DNA from: Actinomycetota bacterium
Lineage (GTDB): Bacteria > Actinomycetota > Acidimicrobiia > Acidimicrobiales > JAJPHE01
Direction: 5' to 3'
DNA length: 49,390 bases
Assembly: GCA_027315345.1 (NCBI GenBank)
Contig: DAHUYE010000059.1
Coordinates: forward strand, 1 to 49,390
The notes under the pieces were generated by a model. The model did no database searches and was not told where the DNA came from. It saw nothing but the letters and a program-made list of their open reading frames with translations. Every line of letters starts with the position of its first letter. Position 1 is the stretch's first letter. A program made the position numbers and the translations under genes. Below, in pieces: positions 7,146 through 16,053 of the stretch.

Positions 7146-8480
7146 GTGACCCGGATCACCGCCATGGACGTCTTCGACGTCCGGTTTCCGACTTCCTTGA
7201 GCTCGGCCGGGTCCGACGCCATGAACCTGGATCCGGACTACTCGGCCGCCTACGTGGTGCTGCGCACCGACGGCGCCGGCCCCGGTGACGGCTCCGGAGA
7301 CGGCCCGGGCCGCGCCCTGGAGGGCCACGGGCTCACCTTCACCATCGGGCGGGGCACGGAGTTGTGCGTGGCCGCCGCCAGGGTGTTGGAGCGCTTCGTG
7401 GTCGGTATGGACGCCGAGGAACTCTTCGGGGACATGGGTGGCTTCTGGCGGCGGATCACCGGGGACAGCCAATTGCGCTGGATCGGACCGGAGAAGGGTG
7501 TGATCCACCTGGCCACGGCGGCGGTGGTCAACGCCGTCTGGGACCTCTACGCCAAGGCCCGGGGCGTGCCGCTGTGGGCTCTGCTGGCCGGGATGAGCCC
7601 GCGCCGGCTGGTGGAGCTGGTGGACTTCAGGTACCTGCGCGACGCTCTGGACGAGGACGAAGCCGCCGACCGCCTGGCCGCCATGGCCCCGGGCCGGGCC
7701 GAGCGCATCCGGCACCTGGAGGCCGAGGGTTACCCGGCCTACGTCACCTCGGTGGGCTGGATGGGATATGACGAGACCCGGGTCAGGAGGCTGTGCGAGA
7801 CGGCCCTGGCCGAGGGATGGACGGCCCTCAAGATGAAGGTGGGCCGGGCCGCCGAGGATGACGCCAGGCGGGCCGGCCTGATCCGGTCCGTGATCGGTCC
7901 CGAGGTGCGCCTGATGATGGATGCCAACCAGGTCTGGGACGTCCCCGAGGCCATCGCCCGCACCCTGGACCTGGCCCGCTTCGATCCCTATTGGATGGAG
8001 GAGCCGACCTCTCCGGACGACATCCTCGGCCACGCCGCCATCGCCCGGGCCGTGGCTCCCATCCGGGTGGCCTCCGGTGAGCACGCTCACAACCGGGTGA
8101 TGTTCAAACAGCTGATGGCGGCCGGTGCCATCTCGGTATGTCAGCTGGATGCCTGCCGGTTGGCCGGGGTCAACGAGGTGGTGGCGGTGCTGTTGCTGGC
8201 CGACAAGTTCGGGGTACCGGTGTGCCCCCATGCCGGCGGTGTCGGATTGTGCGAGTACGTGCAGCACCTGTCCGCCTTCGATTACATAGCCGTGTCCGGT
8301 TCGCTGGAGGGACGGATGACGGAGTACTCCGAGCATCTGCATGAGCACTTCGTCGACCCGGTGCGGGTGGCGGGGGGTCGTTATCAGCTGCCGTCGGTCC
8401 CGGGTTACAGCGCCGAGTTGCTGGGCCCGTCGCGCTCCGACCACCTCTTCCCCACCGGGCGGATCTGGGCCGGGTCATGA
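7146..8480 (+). CDS. L-fuconate dehydratase (enolase superfamily)
   Basis: Enolase-superfamily sugar-acid dehydratase, 444 residues, closest by motif and length to L-fuconate dehydratase, which turns L-fuconate into 2-keto-3-deoxy-L-fuconate. The barrel residues are visible: Lys in KMKVGR, Asp in MMDANQVWD, Glu in WMEEPTSPDDILGH, Glu in ASGEHAHNR and His in CPHAGGVGL. The GTG at 7146 (VTRITAMDVF) fits the family start. The stop overlaps the next ATG by 4 nt. It is the first gene of a four-gene operon whose other enzymes fit the non-phosphorylating deoxysugar pathway. Related substrates such as L-galactonate or D-arabinonate cannot be excluded. Confidence 0.88.
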   Translation: MTRITAMDVFDVRFPTSLSSAGSDAMNLDPDYSAAYVVLRTDGAGPGDGSGDGPGRALEGHGLTFTIGRGTELCVAAARVLERFVVGMDAEELFGDMGGFWRRITGDSQLRWIGPEKGVIHLATAAVVNAVWDLYAKARGVPLWALLAGMSPRRLVELVDFRYLRDALDEDEAADRLAAMAPGRAERIRHLEAEGYPAYVTSVGWMGYDETRVRRLCETALAEGWTALKMKVGRAAEDDARRAGLIRSVIGPEVRLMMDANQVWDVPEAIARTLDLARFDPYWMEEPTSPDDILGHAAIARAVAPIRVASGEHAHNRVMFKQLMAAGAISVCQLDACRLAGVNEVVAVLLLADKFGVPVCPHAGGVGLCEYVQHLSAFDYIAVSGSLEGRMTEYSEHLHEHFVDPVRVAGGRYQLPSVPGYSAELLGPSRSDHLFPTGRIWAGS

Positions 8481-9559
8481 CCCTGCGCCTGGCCCTGGTG
8501 GGCGGACCCATGTACGACGGGCTCTACGAGGCCCTGGCCGGATGCGATGTCGAGGTCATCGTGCACGCCGACCACCCCAGCCTCAACCGGGAGGTGGCCG
8601 GCCGGCTGGGAGCGGGTGAGCGGTTGGACGTGATCTCGACCCACTCCAAGTACGCCCCGTCCCAGGCCGGATGGCTTCGGCCCCTGGATGAACTGGTCTC
8701 CACCGGGACGGTGGCGGCCCTGGCCCCGGCGGCGGTGGAACTGTGCCGCTTCGGCGGCCGCCTCATGAGCCTTCCCCGCAACATCGACGTCCGGGTGCTG
8801 TGGTGGCGGACCGATCGTATGGATGCCCCGCCGTCGAGTTGGGCCGAGCTGGCCGATAAGGACTGCGGCTTCGGCTTTCCCGGCCGGGAGTCGGGCCTGT
8901 TCGGCACCTTCTTCGAACTGGTGGCGGGTAACGGCGGGCGGCTGTTCAGCCCCGAAGGAGCGCCGGCGGTGGCTTCCGATCTGGCCGTGGAGGCGGTGGA
9001 GACGCTCTGCCGGCTGGCCGCCCGGGCCCCCTCGGACCTGCCCGGCTGGCATTACGACCAGGTCGATCAGGCGCTGTTGGAGGGGAGGATCTGGGCGGCG
9101 GCGGCCTGGCCCGGCGCCTACGGATCCATCCGCTCCAGCCCGTTGGGGTCGCTCCTGGCCCCGGCCCGCTATCCGGCCGGGCGGGAGCGGTGGGTGTCCT
9201 ACTCGGGCTGTCACTCCTGGGCCATCCCGGCCACGTGCGGAGACCTGGACGGGGCTCTGGCCCTGCTGGAGAGGTTGGCCTCGGAGCCCACCGCCCGCCT
9301 GGACGCCGAGGGCGGGTCGGTCCCCGCCCACACCCGGGTGTTGAAGAGCCTCCCGGCCGCCGACGATGTCGACGCCCACCGGTTGGCCCTGACCCGCACC
9401 ACCATCGAGGAAGCCATGATCACCTACCCCGCCCTGCCCGCCTTCCCCTCCATCGAGGAGGCCGGGTGGCGGGCCATCAACGCCGCCCTGACCGGCCACT
9501 GCTCAGCCGAGGAAGCCGTGGCCCGCATCCAGCAAGCCGCCCAGGAGGCCCTGTCGTGA
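8477..9559 (+). CDS. Sugar-binding-protein-like protein without signal peptide
   Basis: Protein of 360 residues resembling family 1 extracellular solute-binding proteins (MalE-like): a beta-strand start (LRLALVGG), a binding-cleft segment (DVISTHSKYAP), then LPRNIDVRVLWWRTD and SSWAELADK. Such proteins normally carry a secretion signal, but here the N-terminus begins directly with the first strand and has no hydrophobic leader or lipobox. No ABC permease or ATPase lies beside it. The gene overlaps fuconate dehydratase by 4 nt, so it belongs to the same operon. It may be a cytoplasmic ligand sensor or have been repurposed; an upstream leader in the dehydratase frame is not available. Confidence 0.75.
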   Translation: MTLRLALVGGPMYDGLYEALAGCDVEVIVHADHPSLNREVAGRLGAGERLDVISTHSKYAPSQAGWLRPLDELVSTGTVAALAPAAVELCRFGGRLMSLPRNIDVRVLWWRTDRMDAPPSSWAELADKDCGFGFPGRESGLFGTFFELVAGNGGRLFSPEGAPAVASDLAVEAVETLCRLAARAPSDLPGWHYDQVDQALLEGRIWAAAAWPGAYGSIRSSPLGSLLAPARYPAGRERWVSYSGCHSWAIPATCGDLDGALALLERLASEPTARLDAEGGSVPAHTRVLKSLPAADDVDAHRLALTRTTIEEAMITYPALPAFPSIEEAGWRAINAALTGHCSAEEAVARIQQAAQEALS

Positions 9560-9569
9560 AGGGGATGTC

Positions 9570-10316
9570 ATGAGATTGGAAGGCCTGCGGGCCGCCGTAA
9601 CCGGGGCCGGCTCGGGCATCGGCCTGGCCACGGTGGAACTCATGGTGGCCGAGGGGGCCCAGGTGGCGGCCCTCGACCTGAAGCCGCCCCCGGGGTCGGA
9701 CCGGGTCGTGCCGGTGGAGGCGGATGTGACCGACTCGGCCTCCATGGAGGCCGCCGCCAGCCGGGTGGCCGAGAGCCTGGGCGGCGTCGACCTGCTGGTT
9801 TGCAACGCCGGCATCGGCTCGGTGGGAACGGTGGAGGACAACCCCGATGAGGAGTGGCACCGGGTCTACGACGTCAACGTCGTCGGCATCGTGCGCACGG
9901 CCCGGGCCTTCCTGCCCCTGCTGCGCCGGTCCCGGCACGGCGCCATCGTCAACACCGCCTCGGTGGTGGCCACCACCGGGCTGCCCCGCCGGGCCTGTTA
10001 CGGAGCCAGCAAGGGGGCCGTGCTCGCCCTGACCATGGCCATGGCCGCCGATCACGTCAGTGAAGGCATCCGGGTCAACTGCGTCTGCCCCGGCACCGTC
10101 GACACCCCCTGGGTCGGCCGGCTGCTGGGAGCGGCCGATGACCCGGACCGGGCCCGGCGGGACCTGGTGGCCCGCCAGCCCATCGGGCGGCTGGGGACGG
10201 CGGCCGAGGTGGCCGAAGCCATCGTCTATCTGGCCTCTCCCGGGGCCGGCTACACCACCGGCACGGCCCTGGCCATCGACGGCGGCATCACCGGGTTCTC
10301 CGTCCCGAGGGGATGA
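9570..10316 (+). CDS. SDR-family dehydrogenase, probable 2-keto-3-deoxy-L-fuconate dehydrogenase
   Basis: Classical short-chain dehydrogenase/reductase of 248 residues. It has the cofactor motif TGAGSGIG, CNAG in place of NNAG, a catalytic Ser in NTASVV and the YGASK pair. An acidic residue after the second strand (ALDLKPP) suggests NAD preference. Operon position after fuconate dehydratase suggests oxidation of 2-keto-3-deoxy-L-fuconate, although SDR substrate assignment from sequence is weak; L-fucose dehydrogenase is an alternative. An AAGGGG site precedes the ATG, and the stop overlaps the aldo/keto reductase start by 4 nt. Confidence 0.87.
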   Translation: MRLEGLRAAVTGAGSGIGLATVELMVAEGAQVAALDLKPPPGSDRVVPVEADVTDSASMEAAASRVAESLGGVDLLVCNAGIGSVGTVEDNPDEEWHRVYDVNVVGIVRTARAFLPLLRRSRHGAIVNTASVVATTGLPRRACYGASKGAVLALTMAMAADHVSEGIRVNCVCPGTVDTPWVGRLLGAADDPDRARRDLVARQPIGRLGTAAEVAEAIVYLASPGAGYTTGTALAIDGGITGFSVPRG

Positions 10317-11236
10317 GCCCCCGTCTGGGGCTGGGGGCGGCTCCCCTCGGCAACCTGTACGAGCCGGTCGGGGAGGAGGACGCCCGGGCCACGGTGGATG
10401 CCGCCTGGGACGCCGGCATCCGGGACTTCGACGTCGCCCCCCTCTACGGCCACGGGCTGGCCGAGCGCCGGCTCGGTGACGCCCTCCGGGGCCGGCCCCG
10501 GGATCAGTACCGCCTGTCCACCAAGGTGGGCCGCCTCCTGGTGGAGGGCCGGGATGAGGCCAGCATCTTCGTAGGCGCCCCGGCTCTGCGGCCGGTCTTC
10601 GACTTCAGCTACGACGGGGTCATGCGGTCCCTGGAGGCCAGCCTGGAACGGATGGGGCTGGACCGGGTCGACACCCTCTTGGTCCATGACCCGGATGACC
10701 ATGCCGAGGAGGCCCTGACCGGGGCCTTCCCGGCCCTGCGCCGGCTGCGGGAGGAAAAGGTCGTCTCCGCCATCGGGGCCGGCATGAACCAGGCCCCCAT
10801 GCTGTGCCGCTTCGTGCGTGAGGCCGACATCGACTGCGTACTGGTGGCGGGCCGGTGGACCCTGCTCGACCGCCGGGCCGGGGAGGAACTGCTTCCGCTC
10901 TGCCAGGAGCGCGGCGTTGAGGTAACCGTCGGCGGGGTCTTCAACAGCGGCCTGTTGGCCCGGCCCACGGACCAGGCCAGCTTCGACTACGCCGCCGCCC
11001 CGCCGGCCCTGGTCGAGTCGGCCCGCCGTCTGGAGGCGGCCTGCCGGGCCGAAGGGGTGGACCTGGTCACGGCGGCGGTGAACTTCCCCGCCCGCCACCC
11101 GGCGGTCGGCACCGTCCTGGTCGGGGCCCGTTCGCCCGCCGAGGTGAGTGAAAACGCCACCGCCTTCGGCGCCGTCGTTCCCGAGGGACTGTGGGCGCGT
11201 CTGGAACGGGAGGCGGCGCGCCACTGGCGCCGTTAG
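10313..11236 (+). CDS. Aldo/keto reductase, probable L-fucose dehydrogenase
   Basis: Aldo/keto reductase of 307 residues related to the L-fucose/D-threo-aldose dehydrogenase group. The fold markers are LGLGAAPLGNLY at the start, the catalytic Asp and Tyr in FDVAPLYGHGLAE, Lys in LSTKVGR and His in LLVHDPDD. The predicted reaction is oxidation of L-fucose to its lactone, the step before fuconate. No fuconolactonase was recognised in the operon, so hydrolysis may be spontaneous or encoded elsewhere. Its stop codon overlaps that of the convergent TetR gene (shared TTAG at 11233-11236), leaving no room for a terminator. Confidence 0.85.
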   Translation: MSPRLGLGAAPLGNLYEPVGEEDARATVDAAWDAGIRDFDVAPLYGHGLAERRLGDALRGRPRDQYRLSTKVGRLLVEGRDEASIFVGAPALRPVFDFSYDGVMRSLEASLERMGLDRVDTLLVHDPDDHAEEALTGAFPALRRLREEKVVSAIGAGMNQAPMLCRFVREADIDCVLVAGRWTLLDRRAGEELLPLCQERGVEVTVGGVFNSGLLARPTDQASFDYAAAPPALVESARRLEAACRAEGVDLVTAAVNFPARHPAVGTVLVGARSPAEVSENATAFGAVVPEGLWARLEREAARHWRR

Positions 11237-11934
11237 TCCGACAGGCTGAGAGCCGTCGCCCACAGTTCGGCCAGGAGCCGGCCGGTCTCGGCCGGGTCGG
11301 GCGGCCCGCCGGCGGGGGGGTCGAAGACGTAGGAGACGTAGCAGTAGCGGTCGGTCATGGCGCACAGGGCCCGGGACGTCTCCACCGGGTCCAGGCCCCG
11401 GCGGATGCGGCCGGCCCGCTGGCCGGTCCGGATGGCTTTCTCCACCGACGCCTCGAACAGATGGCTCAGGGTCCGGCGCAGTTCGGCCATCTCCTCGTCG
11501 GTGTGGCTGACCTCCTCCCACACCCTGACTACGTCGGGGGCTTCGGCAAAGCCCACCGCGTAGTTGGTCAGGATCCGCTCCAGCCCGGCCATCCCCTCGG
11601 CGGGCCGCCAGGTGGTGTCGGTCCGGGTCAGCAACTGGTGCAGGGCCTGCTGGATGATGGCAACGACCAGGTCGGAGCGGTCCCGGAAGTACTGGTACAC
11701 CGTCCCCTGGCTGACCCCGGCGGCCAGGGCCACGTCGACCATGCTGGTGCGCTGGTAGCCCTGGCGGTCGAACTGGGTCCGGGCCGCCGCCAATATCAGC
11801 TGGCGGGTGCGCCTGGCCTTGGGCCCGGCCGGGCGGTCCTCACCGGACTCTCTGCGCACCACCCGGCCGGCGAAGATGGCGTCCAGGCTCCCCGGCTCCC
11901 TCTCCACCTCCGGGCCGGGTCGGCGGGCGCTCAT
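11233..11934 (-). CDS. TetR/AcrR-family regulator
   Basis: TetR-family regulator of 233 residues with an N-terminal extension of about 40 residues before the helix-turn-helix (RQLILAAARTQFDRQGYQ, then VALAAGVSQGTVYQYF). The C-terminal domain has the DRYCYVSYVF segment of actinobacterial TetR proteins. Its ATG overlaps the stop of the upstream lipoprotein gene by 4 nt, so it is the last gene of the MoxR operon rather than a free-standing regulator. No operator could be assigned. It could sense envelope stress or a lipid, but this is only inference from the neighbours. Confidence 0.88.
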   Translation of the reverse strand: MSARRPGPEVEREPGSLDAIFAGRVVRRESGEDRPAGPKARRTRQLILAAARTQFDRQGYQRTSMVDVALAAGVSQGTVYQYFRDRSDLVVAIIQQALHQLLTRTDTTWRPAEGMAGLERILTNYAVGFAEAPDVVRVWEEVSHTDEEMAELRRTLSHLFEASVEKAIRTGQRAGRIRRGLDPVETSRALCAMTDRYCYVSYVFDPPAGGPPDPAETGRLLAELWATALSLSD

Positions 11935-12515
11935 GTCAGGCTCGGCAGAGGTTCGGGATGGAGCAGACCGGTGGTCTGCTGGTAGTTGATGATGGCGGTC
12001 AGCACCGCCTCGGGGTCGACCCGCTGGTCATCCAGCTGCAGGACCTCGAAGACCTCCCGGCCGAACCACACGTACAGGGTCCGCTCCGGCGCCGAGGCCA
12101 CCGCCACGCCGACGCCGGACACGTGGATGGAGACCGGGACGGCGCCGACCATGGCGCCGTTGAGGATCTGGCTGCGGTCCCCACTGCTGGCCAGGGTGAC
12201 GTCGTTGGTGACGGTGGCGATCTCGAGCGTGCCCACCAGAAGGTGTCCGAGGTGGATCTCCCAGAGCCGGCCGTCGGCCACCAGCGAGTCCCGGCCCGCC
12301 TGGGCGAAGGCCTTGCGGTCCCCGCTGTACTCGGACAGGGTGAGGCCGCCGGTGATCCCGGCCGGGGCCAGGGTGACCGGGACCCGGGCCGGGGCGGCCA
12401 GGCGGGCCGGACCTGAACAGGCTGTCACGGCCAGGGCCAGGACCAGGCCGAGGCCGGCGCCCCGGACGCCGGCGCCCCGAAGGGCGCTTCTGACGCAGCC
12501 CCGGCGCCGGATCAC
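11931..12515 (-). CDS. Predicted lipoprotein, unknown function
   Basis: Protein of 194 residues with an arginine-rich N-terminus, a hydrophobic stretch and the lipobox AVTAC, predicting a lipid-anchored exported protein. I do not recognise a domain in the mature part, which is rich in short beta-like segments (GTLEIATVTNDVTLASSG). It overlaps its neighbours by 4 nt on both sides, between a second lipoprotein and TetR. It was probably made together with the MoxR-DUF58-transglutaminase-like proteins. Function is unknown. Confidence 0.75.
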   Translation of the reverse strand: MIRRRGCVRSALRGAGVRGAGLGLVLALAVTACSGPARLAAPARVPVTLAPAGITGGLTLSEYSGDRKAFAQAGRDSLVADGRLWEIHLGHLLVGTLEIATVTNDVTLASSGDRSQILNGAMVGAVPVSIHVSGVGVAVASAPERTLYVWFGREVFEVLQLDDQRVDPEAVLTAIINYQQTTGLLHPEPLPSLT

Positions 12516-13639
12516 TCGGGATGCACCGAGTTGAGGGTGGAGGTGTAGTTGAGGTCGACCACGGTGGCGCTGCCGCTCGAGGTGTAGGTGGTGGTGGTGT
12601 CGATGTGCTGACGCACCATGATCCCCCCGAACTGGGGGGCGATCTCATAGACGTTGGGATCCGAGGTGTTGGTGGCCGAGGTGAACCCCGACTGGGTATT
12701 GCTGATCTTTTCGTTGGACACCACCCGGTAGGCCTCCACCACCCGCCCGCAGACGTCGACGTTGTCGATGGCCTTGATGGAGCCCTGCACGGTCATGATG
12801 GTCCCGGTATTGGTGTCCACCCCGACCGAGTTCCAGGAGTCGCCCACCCCCTTGTTGAAGGCGACCATCTCCACCGGGGAGCTGGGTTGAAAGGTGCTGG
12901 TGCCCTGGGAGTTCTGGACCACCTGTTTGACCAGGTCGAGCTCACCGGTGGTGCCCGGCCCGGTCCCCGCCTCCAGTTGGGCCTTGTTGACGGCGCTGCC
13001 CTGCACGATGTGGTCCCGGTAGGTGGTGGTGGTCTCGCTGCCGTCCACCCCGACCTCCACCAGGTCGTAGTAGAAGTCGGTGACCGTGCCGTTGGGCCCG
13101 GCCTCGCCCTGGACCGGCGTCGAGTCGGTGGAGCTGTCCGTCTTTTCGTTCTGGATGGTGTATTCGCCCTGGGCCGGGTACTGACCGGACAGGGAGAGTC
13201 CGTCTTCGACCAGGGTGAACCGGCCCGTGTTGTGCTCGGTGTACAGACCCGGGGCCGGCGGCTCGGTCACCAGTACCTTGATCGGCTGGTCCGGCCGGGC
13301 CCCGGGCCCGGCGGTGGGACAGGTGGGGTGCGGCCGCAGCGGGGACAGTCCCGGGGGCTGGGCGCCGTTGACGGTCTGGACGTTGTCCAGGTTGGAGATC
13401 TGAGCGAGGAAGGCTCCGTAGCCGGCCACCGGCTCGGGCAGCAGGTGCACGACCCGGGTGGTGAGCAGAGATCCGTTGGCAAAGGCCAGGTTGACCCCGA
13501 CCTGTTTCACGCCGACTTGGAAACCCCGGCCGGCGTTGAGGCCACAGCCGGTCAGGACCAGTCCGGCCGCGGCCACCAGCGCGGCGGTGCGGACCGAGCC
13601 GTCCCGGCCGTGCGCGGAGAGGGGAAGGAGGTGTCTCAT
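12512..13639 (-). CDS. Predicted lipoprotein, unknown function
   Basis: Exported protein of 375 residues with the lipobox LTGC after a short hydrophobic leader. The mature region is rich in Thr, Ser and Val (for example TSATNTSDPNVYE) and looks mainly beta. No known family is recognised. The ATG overlaps the stop of the transglutaminase-like gene by 4 nt and the stop overlaps the next lipoprotein. The pair of lipoproteins after a MoxR-DUF58-transglutaminase set suggests an envelope complex, which is inference. Confidence 0.78.
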   Translation of the reverse strand: MRHLLPLSAHGRDGSVRTAALVAAAGLVLTGCGLNAGRGFQVGVKQVGVNLAFANGSLLTTRVVHLLPEPVAGYGAFLAQISNLDNVQTVNGAQPPGLSPLRPHPTCPTAGPGARPDQPIKVLVTEPPAPGLYTEHNTGRFTLVEDGLSLSGQYPAQGEYTIQNEKTDSSTDSTPVQGEAGPNGTVTDFYYDLVEVGVDGSETTTTYRDHIVQGSAVNKAQLEAGTGPGTTGELDLVKQVVQNSQGTSTFQPSSPVEMVAFNKGVGDSWNSVGVDTNTGTIMTVQGSIKAIDNVDVCGRVVEAYRVVSNEKISNTQSGFTSATNTSDPNVYEIAPQFGGIMVRQHIDTTTTYTSSGSATVVDLNYTSTLNSVHPE

Positions 13640-16053
13640 GATCGGCTCCCGCTGAGGAGGGGCAGGCGCAGCCGCCGCCTGGTGGTCTTGACCGGCCGCC
13701 CCCCGCCCGTAAGCCGACCCCGGCCCGAGGCCCGGTGCAGCCGCCGGGACAGGGGATGGGAGGGCAACTCCCGGTTGTAGGGATCGCGCAGGGAGTTGCG
13801 GGACAGGAAGGCCAGCACCCTGGACTGGACGGGCTGGGCCCCGGCCAGCCGGCGGCGCAGCGAGCGGGAGTAGGCCCGGGCCACCTCCAGGTCCTCCGGC
13901 CCGGCCGTCCCCGCCATGTCCCCGTACAGGCTGCGGGTGACCAGCCAGGCCAGTTCCTGGTGCTCATCGTCCTCGGCCAGGTGGTCGAGGAACTCGATGG
14001 GGGTGGCGTAGGGATCGCCCAGGCCGAGGTCGCAGGCTGCGTCCCGCAACTCGCAGTATTCGGCCAGGATGGCCGTCTCGGTGGAGCGGGCCGCCGCCCA
14101 GCGCCGCCGCCGCCGGCGGCGCAGGGTACGCAACAGGCTGGGCTCGACCAAATACAGCGCCACCAGCCCGCCGATGATGGGGGACAGGCCCAGCAGCACG
14201 TCGCGCACCTGTTGGTACAGGGCGGTCAGGTTCTGGATCTTGACCGGTACGTAGATGGACACGGCCACGTCGGTGCCGGGCTGGATGAGCGGGTTGAACT
14301 TGACGTTCTTGTTGTTGTCCAGGCTGGCCTTGGCCCGGGGTGGAGTGGTGACGATGGGGATCCAGCCGTGACCGGGGAAGTAGACCTCCAGCCACTGGGC
14401 CGCGTCCCGGGGCCGGACCGTGTCCAGCCCGTTGACCTGCTCCACGCCATCGAAGCCGAAGCCGATGCGGGCCGGCACCCCCGCCCACCGGGCCAGGAGG
14501 GCCTCGGTCGCCACCAGTTCGAAGGGGCTGCCCTGGTGGTTACCGGCCAGGATGCGCTGAACCGTCGATGGCGGCACCGGCACCGGGGAGCCTCCGCCCA
14601 CGGCCACCTCCACCGCGCTCTCCTTGCTCAAAAGAAAGCTCAGTCGCTGCCACGGGTTGTCGGGGGCCTGCAGCAGCAGGGCCCGCACCGCCCGAGGGGC
14701 CTTGGGCACATACAGGTAGGTACGGTCGAAGTTGCGGGGCAGCGGCCCGGCGCTCTCGAGCGAAGTCGGTGACGGGTAGGTGGGAAGGGTGACGGTGTAG
14801 GTCAGCCCGGCCGGGACCCGGCCGGTGGCCTCCCGGAAGGTGCCGTCCCGGCGGTCGTAGATGAGCTTCTGGCCGGCCACGGCTATCGAGGTGGCCCCGA
14901 CCACGCTGGGCAGGACCGGGGTGGTGCCCAGATCCCGGACCGTGAAGGTGACGGTGGTGGCCGGCTTCGGGGTGCTGCCGACCCGCCCGTTGGCGGGGAG
15001 TGCCTCGATGTCCTTGTTCAGATACGGGGGCAAAAGCCAGTTGGAGCCGTCGTAGGTGTCGAGGTCCCCGGTCTTCCACGGTCCGGTGATGGTGCTCTTG
15101 ACCTCGAAGAGGTCGGCGTCGGTGATGGCCGACAGCGGCACGGCCTGAGGCTTCTGGGGCTTGGACTGGGGGTTGTAGGTCGGCTTGGGGAAGAGGAAGG
15201 AGGTCTGGTTGAGGGCGATGATGGCGGCCACCGCCGGCACCATCAGGGCGCCGCCCCGGAGGGCCCGGCGCAGCTCGAAGGACCGGGTCAGGTTGGCGGC
15301 GCTGCGGCCGTCGCCCCCGAAGGTGACGGCCAGGGCCCCGACCAGGGGCACGAAGGCCAGGATGCCGGCCAGCAGTTGCTGGTTGCTGGGTTGGGATATG
15401 GCCGCCAGTAGCAGCAGCGGGATGGGGATGACCAGGGCCAGCTGCATCCGGCCCAGGGCGGCCCCCACCCAGGCGGTGGCGAAGCCGAGCAGCAGGAAAA
15501 TGAGAACGAGCAGGGGCCGCCAGCCCGGATCGAAGGGAACCGGCGGCCGGAGCAGGCGCCCGGCCCGGACGGCTGCCTGCATGAGGGACAGCGGCCCGCC
15601 GCTGGTGTTGCCGCCGCCGATGACCAGGCTGGCGGCGGCCAGGACCAGGGCCAGGGGAACCATCCCGATCTGCACCAGAGCGCGCCGTTGGGGCCGGCGC
15701 ACGCCCAGGCCGGCCCAGGCCACCCCGACGCCTACGGCCACCACACCCAGCAGCCGGGCCGGCCAGGACCCGAAGATGCCCCCGGTGGTGAGAGCAGCCG
15801 CCGCCGCCGACAGGAACGCCACCGCCAGGGGCCGCAGCCCCCCCACCGGTTCGCCAAGCCCGGCTGGCGCTCCGGGCCCGGACGGGGCGGCGGTGGTGGG
15901 ATGGGCGGCCCCGGCGTCCGGGCCCCCGGATCCGGTCGGGCCCGGTCCGGCGGCGCCCCGGCCGGCATCATCGGGGCCGGCCCCCAGCAGGTTGGGGGCC
16001 ACCACCACATCGCCGTCGGCCGGCGCCCCGGTCGGCTCGAGGACCTGGGTCAT
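13636..16053 (-). CDS. Transglutaminase-fold membrane protein lacking the catalytic triad
   Basis: Membrane protein of 805 residues of the TgpA/DUF3488-transglutaminase type. After a Gly/Pro/Ala-rich N-terminus come several transmembrane helices (about residues 70-290), an extracytoplasmic domain, a transglutaminase-like core (about 490-580) and one more helix (about 615-640) before an Arg-rich cytoplasmic tail. In the core, family positions for Cys, His and Asp read Pro510 (GSPFELVATEALL), Ala552 (AAQWLEVYFPGHGW) and Val568 (PIVTTPP), so the enzyme appears inactive. The fold signature GVPARIGFGF is kept. The ATG at 16053 overlaps the DUF58 stop by 4 nt. It may be a structural or binding protein working with MoxR and DUF58. 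Confidence 0.85.
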   Translation of the reverse strand: MTQVLEPTGAPADGDVVVAPNLLGAGPDDAGRGAAGPGPTGSGGPDAGAAHPTTAAPSGPGAPAGLGEPVGGLRPLAVAFLSAAAAALTTGGIFGSWPARLLGVVAVGVGVAWAGLGVRRPQRRALVQIGMVPLALVLAAASLVIGGGNTSGGPLSLMQAAVRAGRLLRPPVPFDPGWRPLLVLIFLLLGFATAWVGAALGRMQLALVIPIPLLLLAAISQPSNQQLLAGILAFVPLVGALAVTFGGDGRSAANLTRSFELRRALRGGALMVPAVAAIIALNQTSFLFPKPTYNPQSKPQKPQAVPLSAITDADLFEVKSTITGPWKTGDLDTYDGSNWLLPPYLNKDIEALPANGRVGSTPKPATTVTFTVRDLGTTPVLPSVVGATSIAVAGQKLIYDRRDGTFREATGRVPAGLTYTVTLPTYPSPTSLESAGPLPRNFDRTYLYVPKAPRAVRALLLQAPDNPWQRLSFLLSKESAVEVAVGGGSPVPVPPSTVQRILAGNHQGSPFELVATEALLARWAGVPARIGFGFDGVEQVNGLDTVRPRDAAQWLEVYFPGHGWIPIVTTPPRAKASLDNNKNVKFNPLIQPGTDVAVSIYVPVKIQNLTALYQQVRDVLLGLSPIIGGLVALYLVEPSLLRTLRRRRRRRWAAARSTETAILAEYCELRDAACDLGLGDPYATPIEFLDHLAEDDEHQELAWLVTRSLYGDMAGTAGPEDLEVARAYSRSLRRRLAGAQPVQSRVLAFLSRNSLRDPYNRELPSHPLSRRLHRASGRGRLTGGGRPVKTTRRRLRLPLLSGSRS

